From Eggerthella sp. YY7918 (GTDB lineage Bacteria; Actinomycetota; Coriobacteriia; Coriobacteriales; Eggerthellaceae), in the NCBI RefSeq assembly GCF_000270285.1, contig NC_015738.1, forward strand, positions 1,674,001 through 1,738,000: a stretch of 64,000 nucleotides of DNA, in the 5' to 3' direction. The position numbers were made by a program, and so were the translations under genes. The notes beneath the pieces were generated by a model. That model saw only the letters and a program-made list of their open reading frames with translations, was not told the origin of the DNA and did not search any database. Shown one piece after another: positions 1 through 6,975 of this stretch. Position 1 is the stretch's first letter. Every line of letters starts with the position of its first letter.

Positions 1-230
1 GACGCGCATCAGGTCGGAAAGACATGATTTCCCAAAGAATTCGGCAGGGTGCAGCTCGAGAACGTCGCATACGTGAACCTCGACGACAACCCCCCCAGGA
101 TGCAAGAACAGTTCGAGCCGGGCTACAACATCCCGCACATCGTTTCGGCCACTCAGTTCGAAACGGGGGGATCGTACCCGAAGGAGGCGCCCTCATCGTC
201 CTCGACGAGATTCAGGCATGCGGAGGACAT
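1..230 (+). pseudogene. broken AAA ATPase (DUF4143 type), N-terminal remnant
   Basis: Frame 1 opens inside a Walker A-like QVGKT (about bases 10-24), hits a TGA at 25-27, then continues with a segment around ENVAYVNLDD that is typical of the N-terminal AAA domain of DUF4143-type ATPases. At about 165-200 the similarity moves to another frame, where ALIVLDEIQAC, a Walker B-like strand, can be read. It therefore has one nonsense codon and one frameshift, and no C-terminal domain follows. The 5' end lies outside the window. In intact relatives this is a P-loop ATPase of unclear, often accessory-genome, role. It is clearly non-functional here. Confidence 0.7.
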
Positions 231-305
231 CGATGGGAGGATGGCCGCAATCGGATAGGGGCGCCGCCCCCATCAACTTCGCGTCGTCGCAGACTCATAT
301 CCCCG

Positions 306-334
306 TTGCCAAAAACAGCATTCGATGGTATAAA
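306..334 (+). promoter_or_regulatory. promoter of the DUF3800 unit
   Basis: TTGCCA at 306-311 and TATAAA at 329-334 are separated by 17 bp, a near-consensus sigma-70 arrangement. Transcription would start near 341, right at the first base-paired element of the RNA leader. Confidence 0.6.
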
Positions 335-340
335 TTAGCT

Positions 341-400
341 GGTTCTCCGATAGGAGGGCTTCCAAGTGCCGGGGGCGTTTTCCCCGGCTTTCTTTGTATT
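341..400 (+). ncRNA. structured leader upstream of DUF3800 (DUF3800 RNA-motif-like)
   Basis: Two hairpins follow the predicted start. CTCC at 345-348 pairs with GGAG at 353-356 around a GATA tetraloop. GCCGGGG at 368-374 pairs with CCCCGGC at 382-388 around a U-rich loop, followed by a short T-rich run. Comparative genomics has described several conserved RNA motifs (DUF3800-I to -XI) directly upstream of DUF3800 genes, and the position and compactness here fit that class. Assignment to a specific motif is inference. A plain attenuator is the alternative. Confidence 0.55.
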
Positions 401-415
401 AGGGGGGGGGGCGAA

Positions 416-1087
416 TTGCGCGAGCTCAGCCTGTTCATAGACGAGTCCGGGAGCGACAACCTGAAGGACAGGTACTACCTCCTCACGCTCGTGCTCCACG
501 AGCAGGACGAGGACATATCTGACAGCATCCGCTTGTACGAGCGGTCTCTCGCCGAGAAGGGGCTGCCCGACATCCCGTTTCATGCTTCCCCACTCCTGAA
601 CGGCCATGACGGCTACGAGAACATGGAGCCCGCCGACAGGAAGCGGCTCCTCTCGTCGTTTCGGGTGTTCTTCCGCCACATGCCGGTGCGCTACACGTGC
701 ATCACGCTCAAGACGAAGGAGCACGGCGACCTTGACGGGATGACCGCCGCGATGCGGAAGCGCCTCGTCGACTTCCTGTTCGACAAGCTGACATACTTCC
801 AAGACTTTGACGTCGTGAAGATCTACTACGACGACGGCCAGAAGTCGGTTGCAAGGGCGATCCACAAGGCTGTCGACTACGCCCTCGCAAAGGACGCGGT
901 GACATACAGGCTCGCGTCTTCCGCCGACTACAGGCTCAGCCAGATTGCGGACTACATCTGCACGATGGAACTGACCGCCCTCAAGTACGCCGACAAGGCG
1001 TCCACCGCTACCGATGAGAAGTTCTTCGGCTCGTGGTCCCAGTTCAGGAAGGGCATCCTCAAGGAAGTGCGAGCGAAGAGGGTTTAA
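416..1087 (+). CDS. DUF3800 domain-containing protein
   Basis: A 223-residue protein starting at the TTG at 416, which follows a G-run at 402-411. This start places the family's diagnostic DESG motif (residues 9-12, in SLFIDESG) at the N-terminus, as usual. Further acidic positions (YYDDGQ near residue 140, LSQIADYIC near 185) fit the RNase H-like fold proposed for the family, in which the first Asp would bind metal. Function is not established; the family is common in mobile and defence regions. The gene is isolated among pseudogenes but intact, with its own promoter and RNA leader. The frame is open further upstream, but that part would cover the leader and looks non-coding. Confidence 0.8.
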   Translation: MRELSLFIDESGSDNLKDRYYLLTLVLHEQDEDISDSIRLYERSLAEKGLPDIPFHASPLLNGHDGYENMEPADRKRLLSSFRVFFRHMPVRYTCITLKTKEHGDLDGMTAAMRKRLVDFLFDKLTYFQDFDVVKIYYDDGQKSVARAIHKAVDYALAKDAVTYRLASSADYRLSQIADYICTMELTALKYADKASTATDEKFFGSWSQFRKGILKEVRAKRV

Positions 1088-1109
1088 CTGCGCGATAATT
1101 GGGAGGTCT

Positions 1110-1340
1110 TGGGGCACTGTCCGCAAATCCCATGCGGCAATTGCCCGGGAAACACACGGCGCGCCCGCCCTCGTCGAACGCCTTGAGCCGTTCCTCCCGA
1201 TACCAGCGGATGTACGCCGAGAGCTCCTCGATGAAGCGCTCCGCCGTCCAGCCGGACCAGTCTCGGCCGTAGAAGAACTCGACCTTGAGCCTGCCGAAGA
1301 AGCCCTCGCAGGCGGCGTTTGTCTTTGATAGCTTTACCAC
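1110..1340 (-). pseudogene. IS3-family (IS150-like) transposase, C-terminal fragment
   Basis: The minus-strand reading contains NAACEGFFGRLKVEFFYGRDW and continues through an SAYIRWY segment, the C-terminal end of the rve/DDE integrase domain in IS150-type OrfB, including the catalytic Glu region (NAACE). The first two catalytic Asp motifs are absent and the tail runs into unrelated sequence, so only the last quarter of the gene remains. It abuts the flavoprotein remnant on its right, so this IS probably took part in truncating it. Confidence 0.75.
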
Positions 1341-1344
1341 TCTG

Positions 1345-1690
1345 GGTAAACAGCAAGGGCAAACGGTATGTCAATGAAGAAGTGGCTCTCGCCCTCATGA
1401 ACATGGGCACAGTCTACTGCCAGCTTAGGGACGGCATTAGCTGGACCGTCTTCGACGAAGATTTCCTCGAAAATCTCGAGACCAGGGGATCAGCACTCGC
1501 GATGGGCGAGTTCCTCCAGATCAACAAACCAGTCCTCAACGCTCGACCGGAAATCGATGAGAACTTCGCCCAGGGAGACCCCACGGTTGCGAAGGCGTGC
1601 ACCATCGACGTACCTGGCGGCACCAACGGCTTTGCCCACACTTCTGGGCGCATCGCCGGACGCAAGGCAATAGAAATCATCCAGGAATAA
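1345..1690 (+). pseudogene. fumarate reductase-type flavoprotein, internally deleted C-terminal remnant
   Basis: The reading starts in WVNSKGKRYVNEE, which in FAD-dependent fumarate/urocanate-reductase proteins lies near the middle of the chain. It runs through FAQGDPTVAKA and then jumps straight to PGGTNGFAHTSGRIAG, the FAD-binding C-terminal end. About 150 family residues between these points are missing, in frame. With the missing N-terminus and the adjacent IS3 fragment, this is a decayed relative of the flavoproteins common in Eggerthellaceae. It is in the same superfamily as TDR in this window but not a close copy. Confidence 0.7.
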
Positions 1691-1778
1691 CCGGCTCGCT
1701 TAAGGCTTGCCTTCCAACCACGAAGCCGTCTTTGGAGCCATGCACAAAGGGACTGTATCAAATCTAGTGCTACAGCAC

Positions 1779-1810
1779 GGCCCGCCAGGATCGAAAGGTC
1801 TTGACGGGCC
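1779..1810 (+). terminator. hairpin terminator between remnant and equol operon end
   Basis: GGCCCG at 1779-1784 pairs with CGGGCC at 1805-1810, with further pairing inside. On the plus strand it is followed by a T/C-rich stretch (1811-1820). It lies about 185 bp past the hydF stop and may also end the equol transcript, although there is no U-tract in that direction. Confidence 0.45.
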
Positions 1811-1851
1811 TCCCTTTCTCTGGCCCCACGCGTCTGTGCGAGTCAAGTTTC

Positions 1852-1955
1852 GTAGACGCTTTATTCGTCTTTCCCAGAGTTGCGGTAGACATCCGGGCTG
1901 GAGTTGGCATCGTGTCCGTAGACGCTGGGACTGTTTTCAACACAGGAGCGTAGAC
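1852..1955. repeat. four GTAGAC motifs phased at about 33 bp
   Basis: GTAGAC occurs at 1852, 1885, 1918 and 1950, so the steps are 33, 33 and 32 bp (about three helical turns). Three copies are preceded by C, and two extend to CGTAGACGCT. Sequence between motifs is not conserved, so this is not a normal CRISPR array. It occupies the intergenic stretch downstream of hydF. It may be phased protein-binding sites or decayed transposon-end repeats. Confidence 0.5.
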
Positions 1956-1996
1956 AGCGGCATCAAGGCAGGGCGTCTCGCGCCCATCCCTCCGCC

Positions 1997-3337
1997 TCAG
2001 GCCGATCGCGCGCTACCTTCCATGACCTGCTCTGCAACCCACGGGAAGGCGCGGATAGAGCGCTCGAACACTCCCGTGCAGTAGGCGATCGTGAGGCCGT
2101 AGTTGGACACGGGGACGCCTGCCTCCACGCAGGCCCGAACCCTGGAGAGAACCTGGCGGCGCGTGAACATGCAACCCCCGCAGTGGATCACCAGATCGTA
2201 GTCGCCCAGGTTGGCGGGGAAGTCCGCCCCCCTCACGTTGTCGATGGTCAGGCCCTCCCCCACCCTCTTGCGCAGCAGGCGGGGGATCTTCACCGTCCCT
2301 ATGTCCTCCTCGATGGGGTGGTGCGTGCAGGCCTCGGCGATCAGGACGCGGGACTCCTCCGTGAGCCCGGCGATGGCGAGCGTGCCCATGGCCTGGGTGA
2401 GCAGGTCGCCCTTGTTGCGGGCAAACGCAACGGAGAACCCTGTTAACGGGATGCTGTCTGGCACCATGGCCGCAACGCTGCCGAAGGCTTGGGAATCTGT
2501 CACCACCAAGGCGGGGGGCTCCTCGAGAGCCGCTAGGGCTGCCGGCAGCTCGGTGTCCCGGACGCAAAGCGGGATGCAGCCGCCGTCGAGCAGGTCGCGT
2601 ATGGTCTGCACCTGCGGCAGGATGAGCCTTCCGCGCGGCGCCTCCTTGTCGATGGGGATCACGAGGACGACCACGGAGCCAGCCGGCACGATGTCGGAGA
2701 GGATCGCGGGGGCGTTCACGAAACCGTCGGGCGCGTTGTCGAGCAGCGCCTGCCTGAGCTCGGCGACGCCCTTGCGCTCAGATGCCGCCATGCAGACAGC
2801 CGGCAGGCCCCTGGCCGCCGCGGGGATACCCTCGCGGCACAGCTCCATCAAGCCGTCTGCCCCGCCGGCCGCATGCAGGGGCAGCAGGTCCGTTTTGTTG
2901 AAGACCAGGATGACGGGGATGCCCTCATCCTGCAGCTTGGCGAGGATGCGGTCCTCGTACGCCCCCCAGACTCCGGCCTCCGTCACGAGAACGCCCATGT
3001 CGCAGCGGCTGTACACCTGCTCGGTGCGCTCGATGCGCAGCCTGCCGACCTCTCCCTCGTCGTCGATGCCGGCAGTGTCGACGAAGAGAACGGGGCCCAG
3101 GGGCAGCAGCTCCATGGGCTTGTCCACAGGGTCCGTGGTGGTGCCGGCATAGTCGCTCACTATGCTTGCCTGCTGGTTCGTGATGGCGTTCAGCACGCTG
3201 GACTTGCCCACGTTGCGGCGCCCGAACAGGCCTATGCCCAGCCTCGAGCCCCGAGGCGCCCGCATCAGGGCGTCCCCGCTCTCGCGCACGCTTGTAGCCT
3301 CTGGGCGGCTGCCCTCCCGGCTCTCAGTCTTCACCAT
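1997..3337 (-). CDS. hydF: [FeFe]-hydrogenase H-cluster maturation GTPase HydF
   Basis: A 446-residue scaffold GTPase on which the 2Fe subcluster is assembled before transfer to apo-HydA. The N-terminal GTPase domain shows a P-loop (GRRNVGKSS), the switch DYAGTTTDP, DTAG and NKTD. The C-terminal domain carries the cluster ligands ACTHH and, about 50 residues later, HCGGC, the CxHx(n)HCxxC pattern that defines HydF. The ATG at 3337 is chosen because the longer open frame would overlap the end of hydE by more than 80 bp. It is the last gene of the equol/hydrogenase operon, after hydG and hydE, so all three maturases are present. Confidence 0.93.
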   Translation of the reverse strand: MVKTESREGSRPEATSVRESGDALMRAPRGSRLGIGLFGRRNVGKSSVLNAITNQQASIVSDYAGTTTDPVDKPMELLPLGPVLFVDTAGIDDEGEVGRLRIERTEQVYSRCDMGVLVTEAGVWGAYEDRILAKLQDEGIPVILVFNKTDLLPLHAAGGADGLMELCREGIPAAARGLPAVCMAASERKGVAELRQALLDNAPDGFVNAPAILSDIVPAGSVVVLVIPIDKEAPRGRLILPQVQTIRDLLDGGCIPLCVRDTELPAALAALEEPPALVVTDSQAFGSVAAMVPDSIPLTGFSVAFARNKGDLLTQAMGTLAIAGLTEESRVLIAEACTHHPIEEDIGTVKIPRLLRKRVGEGLTIDNVRGADFPANLGDYDLVIHCGGCMFTRRQVLSRVRACVEAGVPVSNYGLTIAYCTGVFERSIRAFPWVAEQVMEGSARSA

Positions 3338-3393
3338 GGTATCCGCTCCAATCGTGTCAGTCCCCTTCGCGGGCGCTCCTGGGCGGGGCGTGC

Positions 3394-4455
3394 TCAGCCC
3401 ACCAGGGAGTCCCCGCGACCGACGACGAGCTCGTATCCGATGCGTGCCATCCGCGCCTGCAGGCAGAACCTGCACTCGGCTGCCTCCTCGCCGGTGCTGA
3501 GCTTGTTGTCATAGAGGTCGTAGTCCTTCCTGTGCTCGACCGGCGAGAGGTTGGGCATCACCACGTTGGCGCCGGACAGGATGCCCTGTTCCCTGCCCTT
3601 CGGGTCGATGGTGCCGAGCGCGGTTGTCGCCGGGATCAGCGCCTTGGGATGCGCGAGCCTCAGGCACGCGAGCATGAAGAGCGTAAGCTCGAGGCTGCCG
3701 GCCTGTTCACCTGCGTACATGGTGTGGCGGTGCGGGATGAACGGCCCGATGCCGATCATGTGGGGCTGCAGGTAATGCAGGAAATCCATGTCGCGCGCAA
3801 GCTGCTCTGCGGTCTGCCCCGGCGAGCCCACCATGAAGCCGCTACCCACCTGATAGCCGATCTCGCGCAGGGTGAAGAGGCACTTGTGCCTTCGGAAGGG
3901 ACTCATCTCCTGCGGGTGCAGGCTCTTGTAGTGCAGGTGGTCGGCGGTCTCGTGGCGCAGCAGGTAGCGCCCCGCCCCGGCGTCGAAAAGTGCCTGGTAG
4001 CTCTCGCGGCTGCGCTCCCCCATTGAAAGCGTGATGGCGCAGTCGGGGAAGGCCCCGTGGATCCGGGCGACCAGCGGCACTAAGCGCTCGTCGCTGAAGA
4101 AGAGATCCTCCCCGCCTTGAAGCACGAAGGTCCTGAAACCAAGCTTGTAGCCCTCCCTGCAGCACGCCATGACCTGCTCGTCGCTCAGCCTGTAGCGCAC
4201 CGCGTTGTTGTTCGAGCGGCGGATGCCGCAGTAATAGCAGTTGTTCTTGCAGTAGCTCGAGAGCTCGATGAGGCCGCGGGTGTATACCTTGCGGCCGTAG
4301 TGCTCGTCTCGCACCGCGCGGGCCCGCTCGCGGATGCAGGCGGCGCTCTCCGGGGTCCTGCCCCCGATGAGCTCCACCCACTCCCCTTCTTCGAGCCTCC
4401 GCTGCTCCTCCAGCTTGTCGATGAGCTGCTGCTGCCTCCTCAGCGCGTCTGACAT
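3394..4455 (-). CDS. hydE: [FeFe]-hydrogenase maturation radical SAM enzyme HydE
   Basis: A radical SAM TIM-barrel protein of about 353 residues. It has the CxxxCxxC cluster motif (CKNNCYYC, near residue 70), the family segment VLQGGED, and a C-terminal BATS-type region around NVVMPNLSP. HydE acts after HydG in building the dithiomethylamine ligand of the H-cluster. The start could be the GTG at 4461 or the ATG at 4455; the ATG has a GGCGGG sequence just upstream. It begins about 10 bp after the hydG stop and is surely co-transcribed with it. Confidence 0.93.
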   Translation of the reverse strand: MSDALRRQQQLIDKLEEQRRLEEGEWVELIGGRTPESAACIRERARAVRDEHYGRKVYTRGLIELSSYCKNNCYYCGIRRSNNNAVRYRLSDEQVMACCREGYKLGFRTFVLQGGEDLFFSDERLVPLVARIHGAFPDCAITLSMGERSRESYQALFDAGAGRYLLRHETADHLHYKSLHPQEMSPFRRHKCLFTLREIGYQVGSGFMVGSPGQTAEQLARDMDFLHYLQPHMIGIGPFIPHRHTMYAGEQAGSLELTLFMLACLRLAHPKALIPATTALGTIDPKGREQGILSGANVVMPNLSPVEHRKDYDLYDNKLSTGEEAAECRFCLQARMARIGYELVVGRGDSLVG

Positions 4456-4465
4456 GAGCACCCGC

Positions 4466-5890
4466 CTAGAACCTCAGATCCCTCGCGCCGCCCCTGATGG
4501 CGTCGAGGTTGCGCAGGAGCTGCCCGCGCATCCTCGACTGCCTGATGGTGGGGCTCTCGAGCTCGCGCTCCACGAGCGCCTCGCCGGCCTCGCGCACCGC
4601 AGGCGACGCGTAGTCGATGAGGTACTCCTCGAGGGTCATGAGGGCGTTGGGGTGGCAGAAGGCGGAAATCTGCTCTGCCTTGCACACCTCCATGAAGCGC
4701 TCTCCCTGGCGCCCCGCGCGGTAGCAGGCGGTGCAGAAGCTGGGGATGTAGCCCAGCTCGATGAGCCAGCCCATCACCTCGTCGAGCGAGCGGTTGTCGC
4801 TCACCTCGAACTGGCTCGTGCTCGAGTCCTCGGGCTCCGGCTCCAGGTAGCCGCCCACGCTCGTGCGCGAGCCTCCGCTGATCTGCGAGACGCCCAGCTC
4901 GAGTAGGCGCTCCCGGCACGCCCTGCTCTCGCGCGTGGAGACGATCATGCCGGTGTAGGGCACGGCGATGCGGATGCAGGCGACGATTTTCATGAAGGCG
5001 TCATCCGGCACGCCGTTGTCGAAGGCGCCTGGGTCGATGTCGTCTGCCCTGCGGATGCGCGGGACGCTGATGGTGTGGGGACCCACCCCGAAGGCGGCCT
5101 CCAGGTGCTCGGCGTGCATGAGCAGCCCCGCGAACTCGTAGTCGTAGCCCTCGAGGCCGAAGAGAACGCCCAGGCCGACGTCGTCGATGCCGCCTTGCAT
5201 GGCGCGGTCGTGCGCCTCCGTGTGCCAGGCGTAGTCGTGCTTGGGGCCGCTGGGGTGCAGCCGCTCGTAGCTCTCGCGGTTGTAGGTCTCCTGGAACAGG
5301 ATGTAGGTGCCGATCTCGGCCTCTTTCAGCCTGCGGTAGTTCTCGACCGTGGTGGCGGCGATGTTGACGTTGGCGCGGCGGATCGAGCCATTCTCGTGCT
5401 TGACGGAGTAGATGGTCTCAAGGCTCTCGAGCACGTACTCGATGGGGTTTTCCACGGGGTGCTCGCCCAGCTCGATGGCCAAGCGCTTGTGCCCCATGTC
5501 CTGAAGGGCGCGCACCTCGGCGGCGATCTCCTCCTGCGTGAGCTTCTTGCGCGGGATGTGCCTGTTCTGGGCGTGGTAGGGGCAGTACACGCAGCCGTTG
5601 ACGCAGTAGTTTGAGAGGTACAGCGGGGCGAAGAGCACGATGCGGTTGCCGTAGTAGGCCTGCTTGATGTCGCGCGCGATCTGGAAGACCCTCTGCGTGC
5701 GCTCCTCGTCGTGGCAGGCGAGCAGGACGCTGGCCTCGCGGTGCGTCAGGCCCTTCATCTTGGATGCCTTCTCCAAGATCGCGTCGACGAGCGCCAGGTC
5801 CTGGGAGGCGCGCTCGGCGTACTCGAGCGTGTCGAGTATCTCCTGGTGGTTTATGAATTCGTCTGCATGGGGTGATGCTGCGTCGTACAT
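4466..5890 (-). CDS. hydG: [FeFe]-hydrogenase maturation radical SAM tyrosine lyase HydG
   Basis: A 474-residue protein that cleaves tyrosine to make the CO and CN ligands of the H-cluster. The radical SAM motif is CVNGCVYC (about residue 95). The C-terminal auxiliary cluster site is CTACYRAGRQGERF with a third Cys about 22 residues later, which separates HydG from ThiH. The start at 5890 has a good AAGGAAAGG ribosome-binding sequence. It lies between the NAD kinase and hydE in one operon. Confidence 0.94.
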   Translation of the reverse strand: MYDAASPHADEFINHQEILDTLEYAERASQDLALVDAILEKASKMKGLTHREASVLLACHDEERTQRVFQIARDIKQAYYGNRIVLFAPLYLSNYCVNGCVYCPYHAQNRHIPRKKLTQEEIAAEVRALQDMGHKRLAIELGEHPVENPIEYVLESLETIYSVKHENGSIRRANVNIAATTVENYRRLKEAEIGTYILFQETYNRESYERLHPSGPKHDYAWHTEAHDRAMQGGIDDVGLGVLFGLEGYDYEFAGLLMHAEHLEAAFGVGPHTISVPRIRRADDIDPGAFDNGVPDDAFMKIVACIRIAVPYTGMIVSTRESRACRERLLELGVSQISGGSRTSVGGYLEPEPEDSSTSQFEVSDNRSLDEVMGWLIELGYIPSFCTACYRAGRQGERFMEVCKAEQISAFCHPNALMTLEEYLIDYASPAVREAGEALVERELESPTIRQSRMRGQLLRNLDAIRGGARDLRF

Positions 5891-5920
5891 TGCCTTTCCT
5901 TCTCTCTACTCCAGGCGCCG

Positions 5921-6802
5921 CTATTGCATGAGGAAAACGTTTGAGAACCGCTTGTAGAAGCCCTCTCCCCGCTGTCGGAGGAGCTCTGCCGTCAGCGCGC
6001 TGTTGCGCACGCGCACTCTATCGACCGGCTGGCAGGGGGTCTGCAGCTCTCCGTCGAGCTGTATGGACGGGTCGTCTTCCAAGCCCTCCCTGCAGGGGCG
6101 CAGGTCGATGTCCACCCAATCGTCCTGCCCCGTGACAATAGGGCGCGAGGCGAGGGCGTGAACTGCGATGGGGACCACGAGAAGGCCCCTGTTCGAGGGG
6201 GCGACCACGGGGCCTCCGGCAGAGAGCGCATAGGCCGTCGACCCCGTCGAGCTCGCAACCACGACCCCGTCTCCGCGCAGGGTGGCGAGATGGCAGCCGG
6301 AGATGCCCACGGCGCACTCGAGGATGTTCGCGGAGGGCGCCCGGTTCACCGCGACGTCGTTGAGGGCGAAGAGCCTCTGCGGGTATGTTCCCTCGGCGCC
6401 ATGCTGCAGCTCGACTTCCAGGCAAGGGAGCTTCTCGACCTGGCATTCCCCGGCCAGGGCGGAATCTATGAGGGAGGTGTCGCTCGCATCCCCCCGGTTG
6501 GAGAGAAAGCCCAGGTGGCCGTAGTTCATGCCGAGGATGGGGATGCCGAGCAGGACCGCCAGGCGGGAGGCGCGCAGGATCGAGCCGTCTCCCCCGAGGA
6601 CAACCATGAAGGAGAACGCCTCGCGCAGGCGCGTGTCCTGCAGGATGCCGGGGCTCTCCGCGTGCACCTGCGCGCAGTCCGGCATCTCTTCCAAGGTCAT
6701 TGCCTCGAAGCTGTGGCGGCGCTTGCGGAGGTACGTGCACAGGCTCACCGCTGCCTGGCTTGCCCGCCTGTTCTTTTGGCAGTAGACGACGAGGACGCGC
6801 AT
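5921..6802 (-). CDS. nadK: NAD kinase (operon-borne copy)
   Basis: An enzyme of about 293 residues that phosphorylates NAD to NADP. The ATP-binding GGDGS motif is near residue 65, the NE/D-type motif appears as ALNDVAVNR, and the glycine-rich substrate loop as GDGVVVASSTGSTAY. The ATG at 6802 is preferred over 6832 because GGAAAGG lies eight bases before it. Bacteria usually carry a housekeeping nadK elsewhere; placement between hydrogenase and maturase genes suggests a dedicated NADP supply for the hydrogenase and the NADPH-dependent isoflavone reductases. Whether a second nadK exists cannot be seen in this window. Confidence 0.9.
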   Translation of the reverse strand: MRVLVVYCQKNRRASQAAVSLCTYLRKRRHSFEAMTLEEMPDCAQVHAESPGILQDTRLREAFSFMVVLGGDGSILRASRLAVLLGIPILGMNYGHLGFLSNRGDASDTSLIDSALAGECQVEKLPCLEVELQHGAEGTYPQRLFALNDVAVNRAPSANILECAVGISGCHLATLRGDGVVVASSTGSTAYALSAGGPVVAPSNRGLLVVPIAVHALASRPIVTGQDDWVDIDLRPCREGLEDDPSIQLDGELQTPCQPVDRVRVRNSALTAELLRQRGEGFYKRFSNVFLMQ

Positions 6803-6862
6803 TTCCGAGACCTTTCCGAGGACTTTGTACATTCGCAGCGGGGACGGCAGGGTTGGATGACC

Positions 6863-6885
6863 GCCCCCGACTGCGCTGCCGGGGC
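6863..6885 (-). other. intercistronic hairpin, hydA-nadK
   Basis: GCCCC at 6863-6867 pairs with GGGGC at 6881-6885 in the 170-bp gap between hydA and nadK. No U-tract follows, so RNA processing or stability is more likely than termination. Confidence 0.35.
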
Positions 6886-6975
6886 AGTCTTGTTGGGCGG
6901 CGGCACGCTGCGCCCGGAATGGCAGCGCACCGCGCGATGTGTCAAGGTGCCGTCAGCACGGCGGCAGCCGGGAGC

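Noticed and set aside
1852-1955. Possible CRISPR array
   Set aside because: Only a six-to-ten-base motif recurs. There is no repeat of 23-47 bp, no constant spacer length with repeat identity, and no cas genes nearby.
3338-3475. Longer HydF N-terminus
   Set aside because: It would overlap the end of hydE by over 80 bases and reads as shadow; the ATG at 3337 begins a normal HydF.
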